From: Petaurus breviceps papuanus
Lineage: Eukaryota > Chordata > Mammalia > Diprotodontia > Petauridae
Reading direction: 5' to 3'
DNA length: 64,000 bases
Assembly (NCBI GenBank): GCA_028583685.1
Contig: JAMXIF010001253.1
Span: forward strand, 87,455,146 to 87,519,145
A model generated the notes under the pieces. The model did not search any database and was not told where the DNA came from. It saw only the letters and a program-made list of their open reading frames with translations. The position numbers were made by a program, and so were the translations under genes. Of this stretch, positions 46,558 to 57,939 are shown piece by piece (position 1 is the stretch's first letter; each line of letters opens with the position of its first letter).

Positions 46558-46872
46558 ATGAAAGCACTCAACATTCACACCGAAGGGGACAAGATAACCA
46601 TCTGGACCAGTGAGGCTGATAATCAGCTGGCTGTCACCTTTATTGGATGTGTCTACAAAGAGAGGCTAGGGCTCTCGCCAAAAGTTGTTATTGTCTACAA
46701 GGCCCACACAGAAAAGGCCACCAAAAGCAACTCTTTCACCAAGAACAAATCTGTGGTGTGAGGTCCCAGAACATATACCAAGTCCACCCTACTTCCAGCC
46801 CTAATTTCACCTGAAAATAAAAATAAAAAAATATTAAAAAATCACCTGAAAATAAAAATTAAAAAAAAAAAC
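46558..46872 (+). pseudogene. EIF4E1B: EIF4E1B-like processed pseudogene (C-terminal retrocopy)
   Basis: A 67-codon frame ends at a TGA exactly where eIF4E ends and lines up without gaps with eIF4E residues 151-217. Visible blocks are GDKITIWT, VYKERLGLSPK and ATKSNS...KN..VV. About 39 of the last 63 residues equal human eIF4E as I remember it. EADNQ, GLSPK and KSNS point to the oocyte-type paralogue EIF4E1B. Trp166 (contacts the cap's methyl group), Lys162 and the Ser209 position are kept. Arg157 and Lys159 are replaced by His and Glu. The 5' two-thirds is missing, no intron is seen, and an A-rich tail with AATAAA words follows (46813-46872). That is what L1-mediated retrocopying of mRNA leaves. 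The A-rich part holds an 18-base direct repeat (46807 and 46842). It cannot make a working cap-binding protein. No clear target-site duplication. Confidence 0.85.
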
Positions 46873-46874
46873 AA

Positions 46875-47590
46875 GGAAACATTTTGTAACTGTCTAAAAG
46901 AATCAGACACCACTAGGCAGTTGGTCAGACAGTGGGTAGGTTCAGATAATGAAAACTTAAAGTTCAGGAATTGAAGATTGCAGAGTTGGAGTCAGAGTCT
47001 AGAGACAGAATGACTCTTGCGGAAGAAGTTTCTCTCTCTAGCTTCCCCCACCTCCTCTTTGTCAATGCGTATCAGAGATACTAGACTAACAGCAGTGCAA
47101 TCCAGCTAGGATGAGAGATATTGGACCAGAAAGAGACAATACATACAGCCCATCAGAGAGTGACACATTGAAAGTAAATGGACTGAGAAAGACAGTAACT
47201 CAAGGAGAGAGGCAGCTTTAAGTAGCATCACCCTTTGCATGAAATAAAATTGCTGATCATGGAATGAAGAAAGTTTTTCTAGGTTATAAGGTGGAAGGAA
47301 TTGTGTGTTCAAACTATATATATGAGTTCACTTTTCCCATGGGCCCATGTGTATTTGTGGGAGACTCTGTGCCAGAATTTTGGGGGGATTTTTTTTACCA
47401 ACTGTTCTTACTATAATACTTAGTAAGTTCCTTTGCCAAAAGCTAATGAATATACTGGCTGATTTTTTAGTGAGAAGCACACTGGTGGGGGCTTATCAGT
47501 GACAGTAGTAGAAATCTAGCTCCTTAGGGTTATCCATATTAGTCCACTGTTTTCTGGGGATCCTAATTAGTCAGTGCAAGTGGGGGTGCA
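46875..47590. other. No recognisable feature
   Basis: Purine-rich sequence after the EIF4E1B-like retrocopy; no gene or named repeat seen. Confidence 0.5.
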
Positions 47591-47591
47591 T

Positions 47592-47740
47592 CATCATCAT
47601 CAATAACATTTATATACCACTTTAAGGTTTTTAAAGAACTTTAAAATATTTACCTCACAACAATACTATGTTACACATGAGGAAATTAAAGCTAAGTGAG
47701 ATAAAGTAGCTTATCCATGGTCACTGAACGTGTGTTTTAG
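47592..47740 (-). mobile_element. MIR 3' half, antisense
   Basis: 'catcaataacatttatatac', 'cactttaaggtttttaaaga', 'acatgaggaaattaaagcta' and 'agtagcttatccatggtcac' follow the reversed MIR 3' half. Confidence 0.55.
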
Positions 47741-47924
47741 CACCTTGACCTAAGTACATTTTATTTTTTCCTTCCTCCACATATTTGTTCATACCACTTT
47801 TCCCCTTTGTAAGGGTCCACCATGAGATTGCCTCTCCAAGTAAGAAAAAAAAAACACAACCATTCCTTCAGAATTTATATGTTAGTATTCTATCATCTCT
47901 ATGAAACCTTTCCTCAGATTATAC

Positions 47925-48075
47925 AATTTAGAGATAAAGAGATCTCAAAGTTCTTCTAGTGCAATACCCTAATGTTGTAGGTGTTTTTTGTTTTGTTTTT
48001 AACAGGTGAAATCACTAAGAACCAGAAAGATTAAGTGATTTACCCAAGATTATACTGCTAGTTCCTGAGCACAAT
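47925..48075 (-). mobile_element. MIR-related repeat, antisense
   Basis: 'gtgcaataccctaatgttgt', 'aggtgaaatcactaagaacc' and 'agtgatttacccaagattat' suggest a decayed reversed MIR-type copy. Confidence 0.35.
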
Positions 48076-48194
48076 AAAGTGTTCTCTTGTTCCTCTCATC
48101 TCTCTAGTATATATTCTCTGTACCACTCATTGGACCTTCATAATTTACTGCCTTTTGGTGCAAGTGTTCATGTGTGCATATTTTATATTTCCAA

Positions 48195-48372
48195 CTAGAT
48201 TGTAAGCTCCTTGGAGGTAAATACTGTGTTTTATTCCTATTCTTTTTGTCTCTGTTTCTCTATCTCTGTTTCTCACTGTCTCTGTGTCTTAGTCTTTGCC
48301 TTTTTCTCATTCTCTGGTGCTCTGCATATAATAGGTACTTGTGATAAATATCTGATGATTGATTGATTGAAG
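48195..48372 (+). mobile_element. L2/L3 3' end with internal TCTCTG expansion
   Basis: 'agattgtaagctccttggag' and the end 'ataataggtacttgtgataa' plus GATT tail are L2/L3. Between them lies a tract of repeated 'tctctg' and 'gtttctc' that is longer than the element's usual spacing. Confidence 0.6.
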
Positions 48373-48374
48373 AC

Positions 48375-50990
48375 TGAAATTGAGCAGAATAATACATCTC
48401 TCACTGAAATGGGAGTTACTCCAAAGAGGAACAGATTATTTTAAGTACAAGTCACCATCAACAGACTAAATCATACTACAACCTATATATATCTTCTGAA
48501 ATTTAAGAAGAGAGAAGCAAATTTTGGATATATTATATGCCATAATAGCTCAGCTACATGAGAAGATTATACTGTAATATTGTGTTCACTTTAATATGGA
48601 GAAAACAAGAATTCCTATGGCATGACCCATAGTGAGAATGAAAATAATATCTTTTGGCAACTCTGCATATCTTTTGAATTATTGAATGAGTTTTGTTGAA
48701 TACTGGGACATTCTGGAACTGATTCCCAAATCACTGAGTGACTAGGAAATTATGCTGTTCTGCCACTAACCTAAACCTTCATAAACAGAGTGGGCTTTCC
48801 CCTTGTCCTCTTCCACCTTCAGACCCCAAAAGGACCTCACTGGAATTCACAACTTGTTCAGCAACAGCTCGACTTGAAACAATGAAAGCTCTATATCTGA
48901 TCACAAGCAGTTGATCCCCAGACATGTTTATTGATGGCACCATCAAGGAAAACAGCAGACTGACATACAATACAAAGAAACTTGGCAGACTTTAGAGTGG
49001 CAATTCAGTTTTGGCATTTATATCGGTAAAAACAGATTACGCGGCTTAGTGTAGCTCAAACCTTATTTAATCTTGCAAAATGTCTGATTTGATCAGTTGG
49101 TTTTGCACTGAGAGCAACACCTCTGTTTCCAGGAACTCCCTTTCATGGTTTACACTGGTTTAGTGCCTACTCTTTGTTTTAAAGTGTATGGTATTTCACT
49201 ATTGATTCATTTCTTCCCATTGACCTTGTTCAAGAGGGTCTGTGAATAGAGTCAACAAATAGTGTATATAGAATTAAAAAAAAAAAAACCAACAACCCAC
49301 AACACCCTGTAGGAACACTGACGCTTAGCGGCTAGGGATCTTCATTACAGTTGCTATTACATATTAATATCTACCAACACATTCCATGGTAATAAAGTAA
49401 ATGATACACAAATTTTAAGTCCACTTGGCAAAGTGATATATAGTATTTGAAGTGTTGTGGGTTCTGCAGCAGCTGTCATTTCCACACCAATCCATTTCAT
49501 TACATAGTAAACAGGTGGCTCACACATATTGTTTTTACTACATAAGATTTTTAATTTTTCTCAGTCCCACTGAAATAAGTAGTGCATTTTTTGCTGTTGA
49601 TTTTCACCCGACACTTTGTGACCAGAAGAATATACCATGATTTGTTGGAGAGAGAGCAAATGCAGAGTATGTGATGCTCGATCCCTTCTCAATAGTTGCC
49701 TATGAATTCTTAAATATGAATAAGTCATACTGGCTACTCAGGTAATTATACTTATATTACATGAGACCAAGAAAACAGATTCAAGATTGCTGAGTCCTTA
49801 ATTAACCCCATCGCTGTTAGCTATTACATATGGTGTTCAAGGCATTTAGTTGTTGTGAAATTCTTTAGAAAAACTTCCACAGTCTATTCTTTCACAGTCT
49901 TTGCTATGCTTCCTTTGAGATTCTATACATTTATAAGTTTAACACAACTTGAAGGTTAGAGAATAAATAACTCCTACTTGATTTCCCCACAAAATGGAAA
50001 ACATTTTATCTCTCTAAGGTAGTATCTACATAATTCTCGGCTTTGGTTGTAACCATTGAAAAGAAGTGTAGAGTATTATCTTCTCCTTTCTTTGTATGTC
50101 TATGTGTCAACATACACACACACACACACACATATATATGTATGGAGGAGAGAGACACATACACAGAGACCTGCATAACTAGTGGATATGAAGTTTTTAA
50201 AATTAAATCTCAGATTTTATTGGTATAGTGTGTTCCTAGTGAGGAAATTCTCTATACCAATGCAGACTGGCACTTTTACTAAACTTATAGTTTCCTGGAG
50301 CATTAAGATTTTTAAATGGCTTGCTCAGAATTACAGAACCAGAATGTCAGAGACAAGACTTGGACTTGGGTGTTCTAACTTCGAGGTGAGGTCAGTTTTC
50401 TAATAACTATACCAATCAATCTCAGGCAAAAAAAAATGAGAGTAGCATTATGGAAACTATATATCAATGATATGACTTACTTTGTATTTTTGGTTTTTTA
50501 AGTATTTAAACATAACTACAGCAAAATATTTGACAGAGAGGATCAAAGGCAGTGCTACAACAGGCTTTTTCAAATATGGTGTAGTTCTCATGAAACCAGC
50601 TCCACATATGAACTAAACATTTGTAAATCCAGATTTATAAAACCGGGACAGTAGGGTGTCATTATTAGCTTTACGAAAGGATTTACCAAAAAAAGTCCAG
50701 CTGCCTGGTTGTGTACAAATAAAACCACATGTTGAGTATATTCTTCAAAAACAATTCTATTGTCCAAGTTGAAGCACATCTATGCTGTTTCTCCGCTAAA
50801 GTGTGGATAGGCACAAAAGGACTGGGAAGGGAAGAAATGGAACAACTGGGAGATGGTGTGTGGAGTGGGAGGAGAAAAGGTGAGAATCCCTCCCATTCTT
50901 CAAGTGGGAAGAGTGACTCTGAGCATGACTGTTCTTGTGAGTGTTGCCTTAGTAGGGGGTTACAGGATGGGGATGGTTTTACTGGCTATC
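48375..50990. other. No gene recognised; (CA)n
   Basis: A (CA)n tract running into TA dinucleotides lies at about 50112-50140. A decayed antisense SINE core may lie at 50300-50420 ('atggcttgctcagaattaca'). The open frame at 50729-51001 has no recognisable domain. Confidence 0.45.
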
Positions 50991-50994
50991 CGGG

Positions 50995-51120
50995 CTTCTG
51001 ATGTTTCATTTGTGCTCGGGTAAACTTTGTGAAGACAAATGCCTTATCTTAATCTTGCATATCCATAGCACCTAGTACAGTACTTGGTATACAGTGGGAT
51101 TTATTAATGAATATTAGTAA
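50995..51120 (+). mobile_element. L2 3' end fragment
   Basis: 'gtaaactttgtgaagacaaa', 'catatccatagcacctagta' and 'cagtacttggtatacagtgg' then 'ttattaatgaatatta' follow the L2 3' end. Confidence 0.5.
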
Positions 51121-51429
51121 ATTATGATTTTAAAAAATTGTACTGCTTCCATCCTTCTAATGTAGATTCTTGGGGCACTCTGTATGTGGGCTACTCTGTA
51201 TCCTCAAGCAGGGATTCCTCACCTGGGCTTCATGAATATTAAAAAAAAAAACAACTTTGGTAACTTTCATTACAGTTGGCTTCCTTTATAAACCTATGTG
51301 TTTTATTTTAGGCTTTTAACAACATCATTCTAAGAAGGGTATCCGTAATCTTTACCAGACTGTCATGACACGAAATGATTACAGAATCCTTCCCTAAAGG
51401 TAGAAAAAAGAGAAAACTCTTTATTGGAA

Positions 51430-51600
51430 GCTCAGAGGTATCTTAGATTTTGAGCTGGAAGGGACCTGAATAATTATCTGGTCTAACGCACTAATTTTAC
51501 AGGAGAGAAAACAGGTAATTAATGCCTGGGTATATAGCTAATATAGAATAGAGAGCTAGGATTCAAACTTAAGCCCATGGAAGTTCCTATGACCCTGGCC
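51430..51600 (-). mobile_element. MIR-related repeat, antisense
   Basis: 'gagctggaagggacctgaat', 'gtctaacgcactaattttac' and 'aggattcaaacttaagccca' fit the repeat class also seen at 4.3 and 55.1 kb. Confidence 0.45.
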
Positions 51601-51979
51601 TCTGAATCTTGAGACAGATAACCAGGTTGACTCTGTGTTAGTGTAACATCCTGTCTCACCCTTGTGTTAACAAGGTTATTTTAGCTTGTAGAATGAAAAA
51701 AAAATCAACTTTTTAAAGAAAATTACGTACGGTGCCCTTCAGTACATTATACTTCTTGCTGTGAGTAAGACTTGCCACCCCACGTCCTTTTATCCATTCC
51801 CCTCCTACCTTTCCCTATATGATCTTTTGTGGGTGGGATGGGGGAGAGAGATGCTCACTTAAACATCTAAAGTTACCAGATAGAAATGTCTAAATGTAAC
51901 AGATGCACAAATGCAGTTTGGGATGAAGGTATCATTTCAAATCTGTTCTAGCAGCCCTCACAATTCCATTTTCACTAGT

Positions 51980-52002
51980 TGTGTGTGTGTGTGTGTGTGT
52001 GT
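51980..52002. repeat. (GT)n microsatellite
   Basis: About eleven GT dinucleotides. Confidence 0.95.
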
Positions 52003-52554
52003 TAAAATACAGTAGGGCTGATCCTAGTCCCATCTGAACCATCACGTGCATACCTTACAACTACTTTAGCCGGCTCATCAACAAAGCCTTTTCATAGAGA
52101 TCTAGCACAATTGCACACTGCTGATGCAAATGATTTCCAAGGAGCAGAAATGCATGATCAGAGCCCGTTATGTCAAAATGGGCACAAATATTCTTTGCCA
52201 TGCAATTACATTAATTTTACCACTTTTTTATTCATCTAAATTTACCTTTGGGTTATCTTTGTGCCACTAGATATAGTTTGCTGTTATTTTTGAGGAAAAA
52301 AAAAGAAACACACCACCACCTATAATAATGACATACATTAAAACACTATGGTATCACTTAACGTATTGTTACATTTCAGAAATGTCCATATACAATAACA
52401 CTTTATTTTTATGCTGTCTAAATCTTTTATTTAAAGACATCTGGTACATTTGGCTCAGCGGACAAAATATGACAGTGCTGAAAAATAGTATTAGCAATTC
52501 TTATGACTTTTCTCTACATATTTTAAGATGTGTGTATGTTAGGCATTTCATGGT

Positions 52555-53140
52555 ATGGTGGATAGAGCAGTGGACCAGAATTAGAGTCACTGACAGTCTT
52601 GTGACCTTGGAAAAATCGTTATTCACTCAGTGCCTAGATTTAGAAGGGCAGATTCTCATCTGCTACCACTGCAGTTTTATGGTTATATAAGAAAAATATG
52701 CCACCAAGTATCTGTAAAATGGGGATAAGGAAAATTTCTACTAGATTTTAACGCATCTTTTTGTTTAATAATATATATTTTATTGTTAATATTATCAGAT
52801 GTAAGTATACATCTTAAATTAATTTCCCTATAACATTTAGAAGCTTGCTCTGTTTACTTCTGCAGAGGCAATATGATATAATAGAGAGAGTACTGATTGT
52901 GATTTCAGAAGTTTAGAGGCTCTGATTTTGACTCTGATGTTTCATGCCAATGTGAGCTTTAACAATTTGCTTTACTGTTCTAGGCCTTGATTATTTCTTT
53001 ATCCATAAAATAAGGGGATTGGAATAAATGAACTTTATCAGCTTGAGGAGATTATTATCTGTTATGGGCCTCAATTTTCTTAACTATAAAATGGGGGAGG
53101 ACCAAATGTCCTTTTAAGATCCTTTTCAGATTCAATGAAA
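52555..53140 (+). mobile_element. Two MIR/Ther1-type SINE copies
   Basis: 52555-52740 ('tggatagagcagtggaccag', 'gtcttgtgaccttggaaaaa', 'gtaaaatggggataagg') and 52870-53140 ('gcaatatgatataatagaga', 'gttctaggccttgattattt', 'taactataaaatgggggag') are diverged copies in the same orientation. The second looks partly duplicated in its 3' part. Confidence 0.5.
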
Positions 53141-53144
53141 TAGT

Positions 53145-53740
53145 GTTAACTATGTTTTTACTTGATTTTATATATGAATTACAAGTGAAAGTCTAACATA
53201 TCATATGTTTTCACTCCTTTTGGGCCTTAAAAACTGAGTTATATTTAAAACTCATTTAGAAAAAATATTGTACAGGACTTCCAAAATATTTTGCTACTTT
53301 GTTACTCTTTGCTGTTTGGTAATATAAGAATATTACTGTCATAAGTGCTGGCCTTGTAAATGATGCTTCCACAAAGTATGCTACTGTGTTAGGGACATGG
53401 GAGAGGAGATACCTCTGGAAACATCACATGCAGCCTGGGGTTTCAGCTGGTGTGTGCTGTCCTCTGCTGGATGGAATCTGCCATCCTGGTTCAAATGTGT
53501 GTGTGACACCTTGGCTGTCCAGAACCTGCCACATTCTTAAGATGCTTTGTGTCATGGAATCCAAGAGTAGTGACTAGATTGAAAGTAAAGAAATCTTTAC
53601 TCATAAGTCATTTTTCTTCCGTTGCAGTGGTATTCCTGGATAATCACTGGTTTCCCTCATCTATTAAAAAGCAAAAAGAAAAAGACTCAATGGCAATTTA
53701 TCTTGAGATTAATTTATTTGAAATAATTAAGCCATGGTAT
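53145..53740. other. No recognisable feature
   Basis: AT-rich sequence without recognisable content. A short MIR core ('ctactggctgtatgactctg') follows at about 53770-53825. Confidence 0.45.
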
Positions 53741-53904
53741 AATTATGAGAAGCAGCAAGTCCCACTCCTGATACCTACTGGCTGTATGACTCTGGACTGG
53801 TCACTTAACTCTCAGTGCCCCAGGTAGTTCTCTAAAATTGTAATTTGATGAAAAGTTATCAGTGTCCTACATGGGTGAAATCATAGATCCAGCTTAAAAT
53901 ATAA

Positions 53905-54045
53905 TGTATATGTAAATGTGTATAGATATAGGTATAGATACAGATATATAGGGATATATATATAGTGTGTCTATATGTGTTTGTATCCACACACACATAC
54001 ACATGCACATATATGTATAGATACATTTATATGTAGGACTTTAAC
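53905..54045. repeat. TA/TG/CA-rich composite microsatellite
   Basis: Repeated 'tatagatata', 'tgtgt' and 'cacacacataca' units make a 140-base imperfect TR/YA tract. Confidence 0.8.
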
Positions 54046-54434
54046 AATATAGAGGGTAACATAAGCTATAACAAAGGAAGAGTTTGGTTTTTCTGTGGTA
54101 TACCCCAAGGATAAAAGATTTCATTAGTGTGCACCAATGAATAAGCCCTGCTTACTTTAGTTAAGTGGGTTGTATTCTTGGCTACAACCAAAACAAAACA
54201 AAACAAATCCAAAAAGGCATCACCTGACAGCCAAACTTCTTCTGATAAGCCTTTCCAAACTTACATATTACAGCTATGTGGTCTATTACCATGCCTTTCC
54301 AGCTTGGATGGACCTGCCAGAGCTTCAGTCTTGCAGGCTTTGCAAACCCCAGATAAACTCCAGTGAGATATGAGAAGAAAGCATCAGGCAGTCAGCAGAG
54401 TTTCCATGTGCTCTCCTACATGTGTCATCTCTCC

Positions 54435-54655
54435 CTTTTAAAATGTGAGCTCTTGGGGCAGCTAGGTGGCACAGTGAATAAAGCCCTGGTCCTGGGGTCC
54501 CCAATTGCCCTGCTTTCCCCCCTCCAAAAAAAAGGCAAAAAAAGAGAATATAAGTTCTTAGAGGACAAGAATTCTTTCTTTTGTAGTTTTTTATCTGCAG
54601 CACACAGGGCCCGGAGCACAGGAAGCATTTAGCAAATGCTGTCTCATTTCATTTC
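54435..54655 (+). mobile_element. L2 3' end holding an internally deleted SINE
   Basis: L2 text 'aaaatgtgagctctt' is interrupted at about 54453-54546 by a SINE and resumes with 'aagttcttagaggacaagaa' and 'gcatttagcaaatgctg'. The SINE has the normal head 'ggggcagctaggtggcacag' and the normal A-tailed 3' end. It jumps from 'ccctggtcctggggtc' straight to 'cccaattgccctgctttc', losing the core. Decayed copies of the target site ('gtgagctctt' and 'ataagttctt') flank it. Confidence 0.7.
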
Positions 54656-54884
54656 ACTGGTTTCTTAGATAAGGGCAAAGAACGAGATCTAGTAAAGCAG
54701 GCTACCTGAGAGTCATGTGACTGCTGTACTGGGCTGGATTGTTGCTCTTAATCTACATGTATTGCTCTTATAAATTATATGTAATAAATGTGTGTCATAC
54801 TGAGCAGAAGTGTAGAGGAAAAGAATTATTAGCATACCAGTAGTGTCTTATTGATTTTTGATATATTATTATTTTAAATTTTCT

Positions 54885-55022
54885 CGCTTTTTGAAGGGGC
54901 AGTTGGAGTTAAGTGACTTGCCCAAGGTCACATGGCTAGTAAGTGTTAAGTGTCTGATTTGAACTCAGGTCCTCTTGATTCCAAGGCCAGTGCTCTATTC
55001 ACTGTGCCACCTAGCCGTCCCC
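54885..55022 (-). mobile_element. A-tailed SINE (WSINE1-like), antisense
   Basis: 'gttaagtgacttgcccaagg', 'tttgaactcaggtcctcttg' and 'ctgtgccacctagccgtccc'. 'atattattattttaa' before and 'atattatttttaata' after it are a likely target-site duplication. Confidence 0.8.
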
Positions 55023-55039
55023 ATATTATTTTTAATATA

Positions 55040-55490
55040 TAGAATCATAAGATTAGAGGTAAAAGGGACTTCATAGGCTATCAGGAATGACCTCATTTTC
55101 ATGTGGGGGAACTGAGGCCCAGAAAGGTTAAATGACTTGCCCAAAGTCACACAAGTCCTATCAGAGGTGGAATACCTTTGACTCCCTCCAGAGCCAGTGT
55201 TGTTTTTTTTTTCCTGATAACGCTATGTTGCTTCCTATAAATAATATTTTGTTAGCTTGTATATATTTTTAAAAGCCACACTGTCAGTACTCAGTCAAAT
55301 TTTTATTTTTATGTCTTTTTTTCAGGATTTAGAACTTGAATAGCCTTTAGAGGTCATCTATCCCAACCCTCTTATTTTACAGATTAAGGAAGTTGAAGTT
55401 AAATCAGTTACCTAAAGTCTCACTTCTGGTAAACAGGATTTAGAACCCATGTTCTTTGATTTTTAAAAGCTGGGCTTTTTCTACCACATT
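55040..55490 (-). mobile_element. Two MIR-related repeats, antisense
   Basis: 55040-55200 ('gaactgaggcccagaaaggt', 'aaatgacttgcccaaagtca') and 55330-55490 ('gtcatctatcccaaccctct', 'tattttacagattaaggaag') are two copies of the same class in the same orientation, separated by AT-rich sequence. Confidence 0.5.
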
Positions 55491-55589
55491 ACATTGTCTC
55501 TCAAGGTTGAACTCCTCCATGATTTTAGACTTGGGGAAATAAATTTCAGTTTCCAAGGTCTGCGATGTCTTTTAAAGACATAGGTGGAA

Positions 55590-55747
55590 GGGTCAACTAG
55601 GTGGCACAGTGAATAGAGCACCAGTCCTGGAGTCAGGAGGACCTGAGTTCAAATACAGCTTCAGACACTTAACATAAAAACTAGCCATGTGACCTTGGGC
55701 AAGTCACTTAACCTCAACTTCCCTCCAAAAAAAAAAAAGAAAAAAAC
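55590..55747 (+). mobile_element. A-tailed SINE (WSINE1-like)
   Basis: 'aactaggtggcacagtgaat', 'cctggagtcaggaggacctg', 'gccatgtgaccttgggcaag' and an A-rich tail. 'cataggtg' before and after is a short target-site duplication. Confidence 0.85.
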
Positions 55748-55754
55748 AACCATA

Positions 55755-56135
55755 GGTGAAACTGAGGTCTCTTTGATATGGATACTCCTTTCAGTAATGC
55801 AGATCAAAGCCATCCATGCCTGTCCATTCTGGCTCACATCTGTCCTTCCATAACTTCACTATTAGGGGTCCACCCAAAGGACAAAGAGCTATACTGGATT
55901 TCTCTTTCATATGAGGATACCAGTTGTGTACCTAGGCATTCCATTATTCTAGTCCATCTTCCTTTCCATGCATATATTTCTTTGATGTCATCCTTTACAC
56001 CACTTCTTAATTCCTTTTTTTGTAATGTGTTGTTGCAGTCTGCTCTTATCTACCATATGCTTCTCCATTCCCCTTTGGATAGTCCTCAATTTTGATTCTT
56101 TTGAGACTCAGTATTTTATGATTTATAACCATAAA
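55755..56135. other. No recognisable feature
   Basis: Holds a 105-codon open frame (55778-56095) without a domain I can name. Confidence 0.4.
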
Positions 56136-56224
56136 TGCAGTGGAAGGAATATTACATTTGGAATCAGAGTTCATGAGTGCCACTTTCTACTTGTGTGACC
56201 TCAGGCAAGTCACTTATCCTCTTT

Positions 56225-56383
56225 TTTTTTTTTTTAAAGCAATTGGGGTTAAGTAACTTGCTCAAGGTTACATGGCCAGTTATTATTTCTGGGTGTGGTG
56301 CTGAGTATCTGAGCCCGGATTTGATCCAGGTCATCCCGACACTGGAGCCGGTGCTCTTACTCGCTGAGCCACCTGGCCGCCCC
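56225..56383 (-). mobile_element. Heterodimeric SINE, 3' arm (copy B)
   Basis: Reversed A tail, 'ggttaagtaacttgctcaag', 'gacactggagccggtgctct', 'cgctgagccacctggccgcc'. Differs at only about five or six of 150 positions from the single-arm copy at 58728-58885. A 14-bp duplication CACTTATCCTCTTT (56211-56224 and 56531-56544) flanks the pair. Confidence 0.9.
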
Positions 56384-56530
56384 TAAGCAATTGGGGTTAA
56401 CTAACTTGCTCAAGGTTACACGGCCAGGTGTTTCTGGGTGGGTGCTAAGTGTCTGAGCCCGGGATTCGATCTCCAGGTGTTCTCAACACTGGAGCCGGTG
56501 CTCTTACTGGCTGTGCTACCTGGCCGCCCC
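56384..56530 (-). mobile_element. Heterodimeric SINE, 5' arm (copy B)
   Basis: 'taagcaattggggttaacta', 'ggtgtttctgggtgggtgct', 'ggctgtgctacctggccgcc'. Same arm type, order and junction as in copy A at 36173-36300. Confidence 0.9.
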
Positions 56531-56649
56531 CACTTATCCTCTTTGGGCCTCAGTTTCCTTATCTATAAAACTAGGAAATTGCACCAGATGATCTCTAAGT
56601 TCTCTCTTACCTCTAAGAAATGCAAGGTGTTATAGAATTATCTATTGTT

Positions 56650-57935
56650 GTATTTGTGGGTCTTAAAAGGTATAAATAAGAGATTTTGGAAAAGGGAGAA
56701 AATTTGATGTAGTTTGCAATGTCCACATTCTTTTTATATTTGTAGAATGCAGCATCAGTAGGTACAACCCTGAATATTTAATAAACAGGAGCAAGGGATG
56801 ACTATTCTGCTTCTAAATGGATGTTTTTCAGCTCATATAATTCTATCAAGGAACAAAAAAAAAGTTGTGCTAATTATCTCAATACTTATGTGTGTTTTCC
56901 CCCTGACCCACTGTCTAGTCAGATAGTCATCTTTATGTTTTATTTCAGTGTTACACCTTCATTTTCTCATTTAATTATTTTTCTGGTCAGATACTATGAC
57001 TTCTGTTTTCTTTCTCCTTTCTCAGTCTTATCTCCCCTTGCCTCCTGTCTTTAGCCTAGCTTCTTTTGCCATCTCATCTTCTAGTAGCAATTATTTGAAT
57101 TCTTCTCTTGTTCCCACAACAAAAAAAGCAAAGTTGGCATGGATTTTGTATGGGATGAAAGGACATGCCTGTGCATTCATCTCATGTTCTTCAAATGAAT
57201 TAGGACTTTATGACCTAACTCACTGGTGTAATTGTAGCACCAGCAGATAAGCGTGTTTCCTCAACTGTATTCCTATCACCATAATTTTGAGAAACATTTT
57301 TTTGTGTCCTTTTCTTACAGTTGAGTTAGTCTTTTCAGTGCTGATTATCCCCTTCCATTCTGCTTTCAGTAAGTTAATTGATATTTGAATACATGGCACA
57401 GTCCATGGTGCCATAGGCAGAGAAAGGACTTAAGGGTCTTTGGCACCCTGACACACATTCTCCACTTTGCCCTGACCACAGTTCTATTAGGCATCCAAAT
57501 AAACACTGAGAAGCCTGTTCTGCCTGTGAGCCTCAGGCAAAGTGTAATAGGATGTAATCAGAGACCTTGTGAATCACCAAGTACCTTGAAAACCTTGAGA
57601 ACTTATTTGGAGCTGTGAAAAATACCAAGGCATTCAGCGCTGTGTTCTGTTCAGGCGAATGAAGCCATGAGATTGGGCTCTTTGGTTAAATGTAATTATA
57701 TCATCTGAACACTGAGTGGCACTAAAGCCCAGGTCACAGATAAAATGCTTAGGATGCAGGTTTCTAGGCCTAAAAACCTTAAATCGGCTTCTTAGGTTTA
57801 ACATTTCATTGATGGGTAGGTAAATGATACATGTCATATTTGGGGGCGTAAATGTTGTCTGACAAAATTGTAGTGTTCTGTGGACCAATTAATTTGGGGG
57901 ATTAGAAGTGACTCATGCATGGGTGTTTAATTTGC
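56650..57935. other. No gene recognised
   Basis: AT-rich sequence. Several 60-85 codon frames overlap on both strands and have no recognisable motif. Confidence 0.45.
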
Positions 57936-57939
57936 TGTC

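Larger units (their letters stand above)
56140..56630 (+). mobile_element. MIR interrupted by the dimeric SINE
   Basis: The 5' part ends 'tgtgacctcaggcaagtcac' and the 3' part resumes 'ctctttgggcctcagtttcc', then 'gaaattgcaccagatgatct'. Removing the insert and one copy of its duplication restores an ordinary MIR. Confidence 0.75.

Noticed and set aside
55778-56095. 105-codon plus-strand open frame
   Set aside because: No motif recognised and the sequence reads like decayed non-coding DNA; I found no support for a gene.
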